Part shown: positions 41,405 to 52,523 of the stretch, piece by piece
Layout: each line of letters begins with the position of its first letter
Position numbering within the stretch: the stretch's first letter is position 1
NCBI GenBank assembly: GCA_030710605.1
Contig: CP092872.1
Coordinates: forward strand, 7,305,763 to 7,369,762
DNA length: 64,000 nucleotides
Direction: 5' to 3'
Origin: Cordylochernes scorpioides
Lineage: Eukaryota; Arthropoda; Arachnida; Pseudoscorpiones; Chernetidae
The notes under the pieces: model-generated
The model's database searches: none
The model's input: the letters and a program-made list of their open reading frames with translations, nothing else
Told to the model about the DNA's origin: nothing
Translations under genes and position numbers: made by a program

Positions 41405-41564
41405 CAGTAGAACCTCCATTTAGCGGACGCCTCTCCACAAAGGACAGTTTTCATTTGCAAAATTACCATTTTTACAATTTAGCAACTCTCCAGTAAGAGG
41501 ACACCTATCCTTAAAGGACACTTTGGCTCTGCAATTAGGTGTCTGTTAGAGGGAGGTTCTACTG
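41405..41564. mobile_element. Tigger/pogo-like MITE
   Basis: 160 bp, CAGTAGAACCTCC / GGAGGTTCTACTG with TA flanks. Complete version of the MITE at 219-315. Confidence 0.85.
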
Positions 41565-41890
41565 TACTTTTAAAAAGAGCATGTGTGTGTGAGAATCATC
41601 TTGTTCACTGATTTTTTTTTCAACTTTACATATAGTAAATTAATGTGATAAAAATTGATTTTCCAGATATTATTTTTCACATAAATCTTCTATCAATTTT
41701 CTCAAAACACATGTTGTGATTACATCTGTCACCTCACACCCTCATTTTATTTATTCCATATAGAACGCGTTTCAAATAAATTTGACTATTTTAGTAATTT
41801 CTTCAACTTGCACACGCGCGATGACAATTCATTTATTTAATTTTATAATTATATGCTCCAGGAACCTGGGTTATAAATATCTCTCTATAA

Positions 41891-42586
41891 TCTATATATA
41901 TATAAATGAATGTATGTGTGTGTGTGTGTCTGTTTGTCCTTTATGCCTGACCAAACCACTCATTGGAACGCCATGAAACTTTGGGAAGTTATTTAGTATA
42001 GTACTGGGAAGGTTTCTAGCAAATAAAATTTTTGAAATAACTTTTCGCCTAGAAATAATCAAGATAAATATTCTAATTTATCTGTTATAATTCAACAATC
42101 TGCTCTAAATATTATCATGATGATACGATGATTTTGTAATGTAGAAAATTAGGAAAGACAAAATTCAGGATGACACGGCAATTTATTTGAGACAAGAATA
42201 ATGATACAATTCAAAGGCAAGATACTATTCCTTTAACTTCCAATTACCGAGGGAACCAATTAATATTGATTTTATTCAACTTATCGAGTATTTTTCAAGG
42301 GACCGGGAAAAAATGTTCACTTTATCGAGAGATTCGTTAAACAAACCTTTACTCGGGTAAAACCCGGGCGAAGCCGGGTACATCCATACAAGAATAATGA
42401 TACAATTCCAAGGCAAGATACTATTCCTTTAACTTCCAATTACCGAGGGAACCAATTAATATTGATTTTATTCAACTTATCGAGTATTTTTCAAGGAACC
42501 GGGGAAAAATGTTCACTTTATCGAGAGATTCGTTAGACAAACTTTTACTCGGGTGAAACCCGGGCGAAGCCGGGTACGTCCGCTAG
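41891..42586 (+). mobile_element. Non-autonomous Helitron with duplicated 3' end
   Basis: Starts TCTATATATATATAA after A (directly at a LINE tail GGGTTATAAATATCTCTC), ends hairpin CCCGGGCGAAGCCGGG then TACGTCCGCTAG before T. A 196-bp segment including the hairpin is tandemly duplicated (42193-42388 and 42389-42584), so there are two terminator hairpins, the first followed by ATCCATAC rather than CTAG. Confidence 0.8.
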
Positions 42587-42790
42587 TTATGTAATATTTT
42601 TCAAATGTATAAGCCTTTTTATTAAAATGGGTATCAATTTTTAATGTGATTTATAGCTTATTTAAAAACAATAAAATTCAATTTTATAGATTTTAAAAGA
42701 TAATATAAATATATGTTGAATGAGAAAGGGAGAAAGAGGATTGAAAAAGGTGAAATATAACAGTTTTGACCACTATAATCATGATTAAAA
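42587..42790. other. No gene seen
   Basis: AT-rich leader to the Tigger remnant. Confidence 0.4.
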
Positions 42791-43264
42791 ATGCCTGGTA
42801 AAAATGTTAACACTACCACTATTTATAACTGTTTTAGAAAGTGCGGGTTTAAGCACACCGAGAGCATAGAACAGTCATCAGAGCCGCCAAAAATTACAAA
42901 TTCTGACTCAGGGTGGGGACCTCTACCTAACTATGGAGATTTAACATTTGAGGATTATTCTGATATCGACGAAGACATCAGTGTCCACGGTTCCCTAACT
43001 GATGCCAACATATTGAATTTGACCCATCTGAATCAGGACGAGAAGGAAGATCTACCGCCAATTCCAGTCACATTGAACAAGGCAAAGAGATCTCTTACTA
43101 CCCTACGCTTCTACGCCTTCAGAACCATCACAAGTGACGATTTCTTCGCCGCCTTCAGTACTATCGAAAATTCATTGGACAATGATAGACTGAAGTCGCT
43201 CACTAAAAAAAAGCACGGATTTCTTTTTAAAATGAATATTTGTGTATATTTGTACAAATTTTAA
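42791..43264 (+). pseudogene. Tigger/pogo transposase C-terminal fragment
   Basis: 157 codons. TTTIYNCFRKCGF matches the end of the DDE domain in Tigger-type transposases (the T-I-xNCF-x-KAGF motif). The rest is an acidic tail ending in a leucine-rich segment (AKRSLTTLRFY, SALF-like FFAAFSTIE), as in TIGD proteins. The catalytic part is missing, and the start methionine is a chance one. It could be a domesticated fragment, but nothing shows that. Confidence 0.65.
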
Positions 43265-43848
43265 AATAATAAATCACGAATTTTATTATCAAACTTTTGT
43301 TTGAAAAAGGGCAACACCAGAAAGCACTTCCAATAAATTGATTACCTTAAAACTTGAGGGGAATCACTTATTTAATCTTGTATCAATATAGTATGTATAT
43401 TCCGAAACTGCCAAATTTTCAAACTCTTGTTTAATTTATTTTTTCCTACCCTCCTTCTTTTTTTTTTTTGTGTGTGTGTGTGTGTGTAGTTTAAACTTCT
43501 GTATTTTGTTACCTTGATAAATTGAAAATTTTCTCTTGTCCGTTGAGTTTCAAATTATCGTGAGTCGACTCTTAATTATATATTTGAAAAACATTACATA
43601 ATTATATAATTGAATTGTCATCACGCGTGTGCAAATTGAAGAAAATGCTAAAAAAAGGTAAAATTTATTTAAAACGCTCTATATGGAATGAATAAGGAGG
43701 TACATAGCCGACAAACATATATACTTAGATACGTTGACATTTATTTATAGACAGCTCAAGTAAACCCTCACCAATTCTTAGAGAGAGAGAAAACTGGCTA
43801 TCTTTCTATATCCATTCATATAACGGGATAATGAACTAATCTACCTAA
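43265..43848. other. No gene seen
   Basis: A (TG)n run lies at 43471-43488. The block GCATATAGAGAG-type sequence is absent; ACACGCGTGTGC-like sequence at 43622-43632 mirrors TTGCACACGCGCGATGACAA at 41808-41827, so 41760-41830 and 43600-43690 are inverted copies flanking the Helitron and Tigger pieces. Confidence 0.45.
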
Positions 43849-43860
43849 TCTATCTATCTA

Positions 43861-43913
<53 letters not shown>

Positions 43914-44140
43914 TGAATGTCTGTCTGTACTCTATAGATTCAAAAACCATACATCCAATCGCCGTGAAATTTTGGGATATTATTAGGTATATCCCCGGGA
44001 AGGTTTTTGAAAAATAATTTCTTGAATATCTTGAATATCCTTAGAATTATTTGCAGATTTGTAGATTTAACTCGAAAGCAGCGCCCCCATTGCGACGATG
44101 ATAAGTTTTTTTATCTATAAGTTTTATTATCACTAAGTTT

Positions 44141-44362
44141 TGTTGGCTTCCGTAGGCGTTTCTTACTGGGATAAAGAAAGAGAGGATTCAATGAAAATAA
44201 TTTAGTAGTCTTTATTAGAACAAAATCATCATAGTGAACAACACATATAACAGAGAGTACCGTCGTCTTCCGGGTATTCCTTCTACTGGGGAGCTCGGAT
44301 TCTATATTCTGTGCGTTTATAATCTGTTTATCTGTGGCTCTCTGGTCGGGATGGCGTCTACA
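44141..44362 (-). repeat. Gypsy 3' LTR
   Basis: Begins TGTAGACGCCATCCCG and ends GAAGCCAACA on the minus strand. AATAAA is present on the minus strand near 44216. The pol stop codon TAG lies at the LTR start (44358-44360). Confidence 0.93.
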
Positions 44363-47300
44363 TTCGGCCATTCCTGGATTTCAGTCGTCCTCGATTGAAC
44401 CTTGCGTTGCAGGAACGTCGTGGGTTGCGTCGGGGGGTATCTTCTACTTCTGGCTCCTCGTCCGGACTTTCTTCTGTAGCTGAGTCATCTTCTTCACTGT
44501 GCCAAGACTTCAGTTGACTGATATGGGCCGTTGTCGTGTAGAACCGTCCACTGGTTCTTTCGCTTAACTGAGTCACTCTATACGTGTCGCTTGGCAGAAC
44601 CTCGGTAATTATCAAAGGTCCTCGATATTTGGGTTGTGCCTTGGTTGGTTCACCCGTCATTTTGGGTACATGCCTCATCACTACAATTTCTCCTACTTCG
44701 AATTGGATTGTACGGCACCTCTTCTTATCGTAGTAGGTCTTCATAATTTCTTGTTTGTTCTCAATTTGGGATCTCACACTCTCTTGAATTCTATCCGGCT
44801 CGGTCCATGGGTCCACGTCTTCGTCGGCTAATCTTCTAAGTATCCCATCGTGGAATCGAGGGGAATAGCCGTGGAGTGTTTCGAACGGTGTTTTATTCGT
44901 CGTCTTGTTCACCGCATTGTTCAGGTCTCGCTCTACCTCCTTGATCTTTAGGTCCCAATCCTTCAGTCGCGGATCCTCGATACTGGTTGCTATAGTGGAC
45001 AATACTGTTCGGTTCACTCTTTCGACCATCCCGTTCCCTTGCGGATGTTTCGTAGAGTTCAGAGTATGATGTATTCCGTTTCCTCGACAGAATTCTTCAA
45101 ATTGCCTTGAGGTAAAACATGACCCTCTGTCGCTGATGATCTTGTCGGGTAGTCCGAAATCGTTCACAAAACTTTTCATTACCTTCAGGACGTTCTGCGT
45201 CGATGTATTCCTTACAGGGCTTAATCGGACAAATCTTGTCAGATTATCGACAATCACTAAAAGTTCCTGGTTACCTTTTGTACTTCTCACGAAGGGGCCT
45301 ACGTGGTCCATGTGTACGATGGAAAACGGTCTCTTGCCTGACTTAATGGGATGTAGGAAGCCTTGTTGTTTTCCACCGGGAACTTTGTTAAATAGACACT
45401 CGAGACACATAGCCACATGGCGTCGAACGTACCTCTTCATTGAAGGAAACCAGTACAATTCCTTAATTTTGTTGACAGTCCTATCAGTCGCAAAATGTCC
45501 CATTAGATCATGGAATTTGACAACTAAGCTTTTCCTCATACTTTTGGGTATAACATACAGGGCTCGTTCCTCTTCTCCATTTTTCACCATGCGGAAAAGT
45601 CTGCCTCCTTTGTAGCTGTAGTCGTTAATTCTATTTTGTTCTCCTACTGTCCTATCACACGGGTCCTTTCGAAAGATCTGGATCAGGTCTCTCAATTCAG
45701 GGTCGGAATGCTGAATCATCAAGATTTGTTCTTCCAGTGTGATTGTGAGGCACACTTCAAGGTTTTTCTCCACGATTTCCTCCATCGTGTCTCTAGGGTC
45801 GTCGACTGGAGCTCTACTCATTCCGTCTACGTGGGCCATCTTCTCCCCTGGTTTATGTCGAATTTCGAAATCGTATTCCTGAATCAGATTGTACCATCGC
45901 GCTATCTGAGGATTTGTAGTCTTCTTCGCGTTCATGTAGACCAGTGCTTGGCAATCTGTAACCACTGTAAACTTGATTCCTACGAGGAACTGACGTAGTC
46001 GATCCAAGGTCCACACTATCGCCATCAGCTCCAATTTGCTTGAGTGGTACATCTTCTCGGCCTCTGTTGTCTTCTTGCTCACACAGTAGACCAAGCGCCA
46101 TTTGCAGTCTTCGTCCATCTGTAGCACCGTTCCTGCTAATCCCTCAGCACTCGCATCGCAATGTACTTCTGTCTTGAGTTCAGGGTTGTAATGAGCTAGT
46201 ACCGGATATTCGACCAGATCCTTTCGTAGTCCTCCAAATGACCTTCGCTGTTCTACCTTCCATTCAAATTGTGAACCTTTCTTCGTAAGTCTGCTTAGCG
46301 GTTCTGCTTTCCTCGCGAAGTCCTTTACAAATCGTCTGAAGAAGTTCGTCAGTCCCAGAAAGCGTCGTATGTCGTGGACATTCTTGGGTTCTGGAAATTC
46401 TTCTATCGCCTTGATCTTTCTTGGGCCTGGCTTAAGTCCGCCTGTACTGATGACATACCCTAAGAACTCAACTTCCCTCCTCCCGAACTCACATTTGGAG
46501 GGTTTCAGTGTCAACTTCGCTGATCTTATTCTTTCGAGGACTTCCCTCAACCTTTCGATCATCTCCCGCCAATCCTTTGCCGGGATAATCACGTCGTCGA
46601 GATAGCAGAATGCCTTCTTGTTCAGCAGTGGACCTAGGACAGTGTGCATCAGTCTTTGGAATTCAGCTGGTGCGTTGGCGAGTCCAAAAATCATCCTTTC
46701 GAATTGACCTGTATCATCTGGGGTGATGAATGCTGTCTTTAATTTTGCCTTATCGGTCAGTGGTATCTGCAGATATCCATGCGCCAGATCCAGAGTGGTG
46801 AAGAATTTCGCATTCCTTAGGCCTTCCAGAAGGTCGTCTATCCTTGGTAATGGGAACTTGTCCTTAACTGTTTGAGTGTTGAGTCTCCTATAATCTACCA
46901 CCAGACGATGATCTCCAGTTTTCTTCCTCACAAGTAGGACGGGACTAGCGTAGGGTGATCTAGTTTCCGTGACTATTCCATTGTCCTTCCACTCTCTGAC
47001 AATCTCCCTGATTGCTTCGCGTTCACTTGCAGTCGTCTTATACGGTCTCAGACAGACTGGCTTGCTTCCATCAACCTCCTTAATGTCCATCTTGGTGACA
47101 TCGGTGCACCCTAATTCCTCTATGCCAAGAGCGAAACAGTCTCTATACTCGTTTACTACATCTAGGATTTCTTGTCTCTCTTTCGAAGTCAGAGAATGAT
47201 TGACGTTGATGTCCTCAGGCAGTATGGGGCGCTTACGTTTCATTTGGTCTTGTCCTTCCCTCTTCTCTTCATTTTTAGTCTGAAACGAATCCTCTGCGAC

Positions 47301-47534
47301 GTCCAGGTTAACAACAATATCATCAAGGTTCAGTAGTTCAACCCGCCCTACACATTGGTTCTTCCTTACTCTCAACTTGCCCTTGCCAGCTGAGATGATG
47401 GGTACGGTCGTCTTTCCGTCGACCACTTCCAATAGGGAATCGACACAGGCGTCATCTACTCCTATGAACAATACATATCCGTCCTTTACCTCGTCTGTGA
47501 TTGCACTTGTAAAGTTAATGGAGTCGCTCTCCAA
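44358..47534 (-). CDS. Gypsy pol: RT, RNase H, integrase
   Basis: 1058 codons from the first methionine; homologous coding continues upstream to about 47690 in the same frame. Reverse transcriptase at about 155-345 with the YLDD catalytic motif near residue 311; RNase H at about 440-560 (VHCDASAEGL); integrase zinc finger at about 680-715 (H-H-C-C: HDLMGHF, CLECLF) and DDE core at about 735-890 (VHMDHVGPF, ISDRGSCF, NGMVERVNR); a C-terminal domain near 960-1005 and an acidic/arginine tail. The ORF is open for its whole length and ends inside the LTR. Retrotransposon polyprotein; long shadow ORFs on the plus strand here are not genes. Confidence 0.95.
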   Translation of the reverse strand: MESDSINFTSAITDEVKDGYVLFIGVDDACVDSLLEVVDGKTTVPIISAGKGKLRVRKNQCVGRVELLNLDDIVVNLDVAEDSFQTKNEEKREGQDQMKRKRPILPEDINVNHSLTSKERQEILDVVNEYRDCFALGIEELGCTDVTKMDIKEVDGSKPVCLRPYKTTASEREAIREIVREWKDNGIVTETRSPYASPVLLVRKKTGDHRLVVDYRRLNTQTVKDKFPLPRIDDLLEGLRNAKFFTTLDLAHGYLQIPLTDKAKLKTAFITPDDTGQFERMIFGLANAPAEFQRLMHTVLGPLLNKKAFCYLDDVIIPAKDWREMIERLREVLERIRSAKLTLKPSKCEFGRREVEFLGYVISTGGLKPGPRKIKAIEEFPEPKNVHDIRRFLGLTNFFRRFVKDFARKAEPLSRLTKKGSQFEWKVEQRRSFGGLRKDLVEYPVLAHYNPELKTEVHCDASAEGLAGTVLQMDEDCKWRLVYCVSKKTTEAEKMYHSSKLELMAIVWTLDRLRQFLVGIKFTVVTDCQALVYMNAKKTTNPQIARWYNLIQEYDFEIRHKPGEKMAHVDGMSRAPVDDPRDTMEEIVEKNLEVCLTITLEEQILMIQHSDPELRDLIQIFRKDPCDRTVGEQNRINDYSYKGGRLFRMVKNGEEERALYVIPKSMRKSLVVKFHDLMGHFATDRTVNKIKELYWFPSMKRYVRRHVAMCLECLFNKVPGGKQQGFLHPIKSGKRPFSIVHMDHVGPFVRSTKGNQELLVIVDNLTRFVRLSPVRNTSTQNVLKVMKSFVNDFGLPDKIISDRGSCFTSRQFEEFCRGNGIHHTLNSTKHPQGNGMVERVNRTVLSTIATSIEDPRLKDWDLKIKEVERDLNNAVNKTTNKTPFETLHGYSPRFHDGILRRLADEDVDPWTEPDRIQESVRSQIENKQEIMKTYYDKKRCRTIQFEVGEIVVMRHVPKMTGEPTKAQPKYRGPLIITEVLPSDTYRVTQLSERTSGRFYTTTAHISQLKSWHSEEDDSATEESPDEEPEVEDTPRRNPRRSCNARFNRGRLKSRNGRM

Positions 47535-47708
47535 CTGAACAGTTTCGGTTGCTCTCAGTTCGATGCGACGCGACTTGATTTCCTCTTGCAGATTAGTAAA
47601 CGGAAATTCGGATGAATAGCCAATATGCAGTTTCTTACCGATTCTGGCGAAGGATACGTAGGGCAGATCTGTCCATGTTCTTCCAATTAATAGGTCATAG
47701 GTTGGGCA

Positions 47709-48490
47709 TCATCGTTGACAATGAATACAGTGATTTCCCTTTCCGACGATGCCATCAATCTCCAGGTCGACTGTCGTCTTCCCAACGGTCCTGGCAGCTG
47801 GTGCAGTCTGGTTACCGATGCCGTACAGACTAGTCGAGTCTGGTTCGATGTCGACGCTGATCCTCCTTGCGACCGATTCTCTCATTAGACAACTGCTGCT
47901 CCCGGTGTCTATCATTGCCTTCACGGTTTCCTTGTTGTCGATCTTGACATCCTTCAAATATACATCTGGCGGGACAGTCTCCAGTCCTTCGACTTCCAGG
48001 TTGGCTACTTTTAGTCCTTCTTTGGGTCTTGTGCAATTCCTTTCCTTGTGTCCCGTTTGACCGCATCCTCGGCATGTCAACGTAGTCCTGGGTGCTGGGC
48101 AGTCTCTGGCAATGTGTCCAAACTGATTGCAGTTGAAGCACTTCGGTTCTCCCTTGTCGTTTCTGATCGTACGGTTGACCATTCTCCTCAAGGTGTTAGG
48201 GTACGTTTCACTGATTTCGTTCCTTGCAGCGTCTTGACCCGAAACATTCGTTCCTTGTTTAGTCTCTTTAACTTCGCTTTGGTTGGGAAATCTCGCAGAT
48301 TTCTGCTGAAACGACGGTGGTGTGGTGTGTTTCGCATTCCAATGCAGAGGTCCCATCTCGGTGCGAACATTTTCGTACTCGTCCAGTTTATCCGCCAACT
48401 CATCTGGGTTGTTTAACTTGGTCCAATCGTCAATGAGATGATTACGCAGCACATTTGGAACTTTTTTCTTTAGCTGGTTAGTGACAGGAC
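47709..48490 (-). CDS. Gypsy gag C-terminus with two zinc knuckles, and protease
   Basis: CFNCNQFGHIARDCP and CRGCGQTGHKERNC are two CCHC-type knuckles of nucleocapsid; AMIDTGSSSCLM is the aspartic protease active site. The ORF stops at 47709; the rest of the protease and its link to RT continue in another frame, with at least two one-base breaks between about 47735 and 47685. Upstream it follows gag after another one-base shift near 48495. Confidence 0.85.
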
Positions 48491-49233
48491 AAATCCTTTA
48501 GGGCGACGAAATTTTCCACGTTCATTCCTTCGATCCATTCGTTGAAATATCCTCGCAATTCGAAAGCGAAGTCTCTCCAGGAACCCTTTTGAGATCTCTC
48601 GTGCTTCTCGAATTTTTGTCTGAATTGTTCGGGGCTCAACTTGTACCGTTTTAGGAGCAACCTTTTCACGAACCTATAATCGCCGCTTTGTTCTTCTGTT
48701 TCCCGAGCGATTAATTGAGTCATTTCGTAAGGTAGCAATCCTAGGAGGCTGAACGCCCATTGGTCTTCATCCAATCCTAGTCGCTTTGCCTGTCTTTCGA
48801 AAAGAATTAGGTAAAAACTCAAATCATTGTCCTTCGACTCGTACTTGGGCATCAGTTTACGTATCTCGTAATGTGCGTCATTGCTGGTACTTCGAGACGT
48901 ATCGTTGTTTCCGCGTGTAGTCTGGATGCGCAGCTTCTCAAGCTCGAATTCCATTACCATTTGTTCTTTTCGTTCCCGATCCTCGATTCGTTTCCGATCC
49001 TCGATTCGTTCCCGCTCCTCGATTCGATCCCGATCCTTGATCAGAGTCTCCAACAGTTGTTTTGCGAATTCTTCTTCGTAGGATTGGCTATTCAAAATAA
49101 GGTGTTTTAAGTCGACGATCCTGCTCTCTGGCGGTACTACCTCGCCGAGTTCATACGCCAACTTACTCAAATCGCATTTCCTTACTTTCGCTAAATAAGT
49201 CATGTTTTTCAAAAGGAAAAATAAACAAGGCAA
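48478..49233 (-). CDS. Gypsy gag N-terminal and capsid region
   Basis: 251 codons. A coiled-coil-like, charged segment at about 70-105 (repeated RIEDRKR units) precedes a retrotransposon capsid region (LPKYESKDNDLSFYLILFE, WRDFAFELRGYFNEW). The frame stops inside what looks like the capsid C-terminal, SCAN-like region, whose continuation is in the next frame. This position makes a decay or sequencing indel more likely than programmed frameshifting. Confidence 0.85.
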   Translation of the reverse strand: MPCLFFLLKNMTYLAKVRKCDLSKLAYELGEVVPPESRIVDLKHLILNSQSYEEEFAKQLLETLIKDRDRIEERERIEDRKRIEDRERKEQMVMEFELEKLRIQTTRGNNDTSRSTSNDAHYEIRKLMPKYESKDNDLSFYLILFERQAKRLGLDEDQWAFSLLGLLPYEMTQLIARETEEQSGDYRFVKRLLLKRYKLSPEQFRQKFEKHERSQKGSWRDFAFELRGYFNEWIEGMNVENFVALKDLSCH

Positions 49234-49384
49234 AAATTTTTAAAATAAACAAATAAAACTGACTAAACCAGATACGTACTGTTTCAATTATTTCTTTAAA
49301 CGAAATCAACTTTTCTTTGGTAATTTTGAGACAATACTTTTTTTTTCTTTTTACCGCGATACTTTGCGATAATACTTTTTATTT

Positions 49385-49592
49385 GTTTCTTCAATTTACT
49401 TTAAAAATACTTTCTTTAGAATACTTTACTTTACTTTAAAATACTTTCTTTAGAATACTGTACTTTACTTTAAAATACTTTCTTTAAAATACTTCACTTT
49501 ACTTTAAAATACTTTCTATAAAATACTTCACTTTACTTTAAAATACTTTCTTTAAAATACTTCACTTTACTTTAAAATACTTTCTTTAAAAT
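49385..49592. repeat. 34-bp tandem repeat in Gypsy leader
   Basis: Units such as TACTTTCTTTAAAATACTTC plus ACTTTACTTTAAAA, six or so copies, continuing at 52306-52332 beyond the inserted Tigger. Lies between the 5' LTR and gag. Confidence 0.8.
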
Positions 49593-49593
49593 A

Positions 49594-52303
49594 CACTTGG
49601 TTCTTTTTTTATGCGGTAGATGCGTTCCAGGGGAATCCGCATAAAAAAAAATCGCACAAAAAAAGACATACATTTATATGTAAAATGATGGATACGTTCC
49701 ATTTATTAAAAAAATCGCATAAAACCTAAATAATGTTTTAAAATGCACCAGAAATCGCATAAAAAAAGATTTATAAATAATAAGATTTAATTTTTTCTCA
49801 TCATATTTTAATAAATGGCACATATGTGTGTTAATACAAAAACAAAACTTAATATGTAAATAAAAAAACATAAACAAAACTTTATTTAAAATCATATTAA
49901 GAATGTTTTCATCATTATTCGCTGTCTGATAATGTGCGAAACCCGTTTGTGGATTGGTGCAAGATCACTTTCATCACTTGAAGATAAAATTACGTCATCA
50001 GATCTACATGGTAATGCTTCTTTAGGAACTTCAGTGATTTTTTTTCTTTGACAAGGTAGTCAGTAATCAAACGCTGTGATGGCTTGACTAGTTCTTTGTA
50101 GAGTTCTCTGTAGCCAGACATACAAAATTTCAGATCACGTTGGAATTTTAAGGCGCGTTCTACATCATTATCATTTTGAATAAAAAAAATTTCCAATTTA
50201 CCGGAAAGTTGAAGGCCTTCCCGAAGTAATTTTTCGTCCAGTGGAGTAACATCTTCCAGTTCGCTATCTACACTGTTTCGAAATCTTTAGTAGTATCTAC
50301 CATACTTTCCAAAATATCATCATCATTTAGGGCTTCGTCCACAAGCAATTCTTCTATATCATGCTCGCCAAAATCATCAAAACCTTCCCCACCTATTTCC
50401 TTAGCAATTGAAATAATATCTGATGTTACTATTGTTGTTCTATTTGATTCATTTCTCTTTGATACGCATTCAGGCCAAGCAGCTTTCCAACATGCATTTA
50501 AAGTTTGTGATTTTATCTCGGCAATTGCTAACGCAACATGATCTACACAGTTCAAGATATTAAATTGTTTCCAAACTTCAGTAACTGTTATTGTATCGGA
50601 TTCCAGTTTATCGAAAATGAATTGGAAAGTGAATTTTACATAATATTTTTAAATCTTGAAATAATTCCCTGATCTAATGGTTGAATTAGGCTCGTTGTGT
50701 TTGGAGGGAAAAAAACTACCTTTATATTTGGATGTTCTAAGTTTGGATGACCTGGTGCATTGTCAAGAATTAATAAGATCTTAAATTCGAGGCCCATCTC
50801 TTTCATATAATTTTCTACTTCGGGTACGAAGCATTTATTGAACCATTCAGTGAAAATAGCCGTTGTTACCCAGGCCTTCTTGTTTGCCATCCATTGTACG
50901 GGCAGTGTATTTAAGTATTTTCCTTTTAATGCACGTGGTTTTAAAGATCGATTTACAAGCAGCGGTTTTAACATTCGATCGCCAGATGCATTGCTGCACA
51001 GCAATAAAGTAACTCGATCTTTAGCAGCTTTAAAACCACTGGCATTTTTTTCGGACTTTGCAATGTAAGTACGGGTTGGCATTTTTTTCCAAAACAATCC
51101 TGTTTCATCAGCATTGAAGATTTGATGTGGGCACAATATCCTCCATCTTTAATAATTTTAGCCAACTTTTCAGGATATTTTCTAGCAGCTTCTTCATCTG
51201 CAGAAGCCACCTCACCTTTTATTTTTAGATTATGAAAAGAATGTCTTTTTATAAAACCAGTTAACCACCCTGTGCTGGCAGAGAATTGTGGATTACTTTC
51301 ACGTGAAGATGTAGATGGCTCTGATTCTTTTAACTCCTTGTAAAATTTAAGGGCTTTCATCTTGATTAAATGTCCATCTAACGGAATTCTTTTTTGAGTT
51401 AAATCTTCAATCCAAATTACGAGAGCCTTTTCTGTTTTTTTTTCTATTAAAGTGCCTCTTGAATATGATGAAATTTTAGAACTCAAATTTGTACCAGATC
51501 TGACTGATCTTCTTATTGCCGCTTCATTTTTTTATTGCTCTTATAGTTGATTCGCCTAAATTATAACGTTTACCTATTGCTGTTGATCTTTCTCCTTTCG
51601 CCAAGCAATCGAGAATTATATTTTTGGTTTCTAGCGAAATTGCACTTCTTTTTTGTTTTTTATTATTGTCACACATTTTCTTTAAGAGGACTAAAAATTA
51701 TAGAAAAAACTTAATGTACAATTACGCACTAAAATTATTCAAAAAAACTTACAATTCACTTGAGTAAATTTATCTTCCGGTTTTCGGTAGTAACCTTCTT
51801 TCACAAAGTTTTATTTTCTAATGCTTTCCAATATGCAGGCTTTTTAATTAGTTTCATACAAAAACAAAATGCAGCATAAAAACACGCAATTTTAACGTGG
51901 TATTTTTGTTTTGTCTCTTTTGTTTTTAAGAACAAATCAAGAGTAAACATGTCAATAAAAGAAAAAATAAATTTGTAACGGCAGCTGGCACGCCGGCGGG
52001 TTTTCAGTTTTGATTTCGGTTTTGCACGAGTTGTGTAAGACACCGGCAGGCGCGGAATAAAAGACATTGGAACTTCCCCTCTACTGTTTGTTGGATAACT
52101 TAACATACAACCAGGACGTTACAAAATTCTTTCTTTGTATTGATTGCGTAATAGTAGAGTTGTAGTTGTTATTCTTATTCGTTTTCAGAAAAAGTGAATC
52201 ACCAAAAAAAAAAAATGTTCGAAATTCGAATAATTTTTTTTTTCTTGCACCGCATAACTCCAAAACCGCATAAAAAAAAATCGCATAAAAAGAGAACGAA
52301 GTG
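49594..52303 (-). mobile_element. Tigger (pogo-type) DNA transposon nested in Gypsy
   Basis: 2710 bp; ends CACTTGGTTCTTTTTTTATG and, inverted, CACTTCGTTCTCTTTTTATG; TA on both sides (49592-49593, 52304-52305). The interior ends carry repeated ATGCGG/ATCGCATAAAA motifs. Inserted in the Gypsy leader minisatellite. Confidence 0.92.
49990..51679 (-). pseudogene. Tigger transposase (TIGD1-like), frameshifted
   Basis: Begins MCDNNKKQKRSAISLETKN (pogo HTH) at 51679 and breaks in an A run near 51525. The CENP-B-type HTH is at 51250-51486. The DDE domain has FNADETGLFWKK (51090-51125) and LLILDNAPGHP (50750-50785), plus PPNTTSLIQPLDQGII. Shifts near 51130 and 50640 precede an acidic C-terminal part (50268-50555) and a final piece to 49990. 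At least three one-base breaks, yet both catalytic motifs seen are intact. Confidence 0.88.
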
Positions 52304-52505
52304 TACTTCACTTTACTTTAAAATACTTTCTTATCGAGATGATTTTGCAATAATATTTTACCGAGGTGACTTGTAATAATACTTTTAGGAATAGGTAATT
52401 AAATTTCGTACATACCATGCAACTCCTCTTACGTTGATCGGTCACCGCGCCACGTCCTTCTCGTTTCCAAATTATTCCAGTGAATCTTCAATTTTCTTCA
52501 GGACT

Positions 52506-52518
52506 ATCCCACTTCTGA
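52506..52518 (-). promoter_or_regulatory. Possible tRNA-Leu primer binding site of Gypsy
   Basis: On the minus strand TCAGAAGTGGGAT lies 5 nt inside the 5' LTR end. It is complementary to the common tRNA-Leu 3' region (ATCCCACTTCTGA) but lacks the TGG pairing to CCA. Confidence 0.4.
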
Positions 52519-52523
52519 ATTTC

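Noticed and set aside
48478..48500. Programmed frameshift between gag frames of the Gypsy element
   Set aside because: The break falls within the capsid region rather than at the gag-protease border, and further one-base breaks follow in the protease, so decay or sequence error is more likely.
44634..49110. Plus-strand ORFs of 65-159 codons across the Gypsy element
   Set aside because: Shadows of the minus-strand gag and pol, which show the zinc knuckle, protease, RT and integrase motifs.
49385..49592. CRISPR array (regular short repeats), also 63218-63386
   Set aside because: Repeats are directly adjacent with no unique spacers, and the genome is eukaryotic; they are minisatellites in LTR elements.
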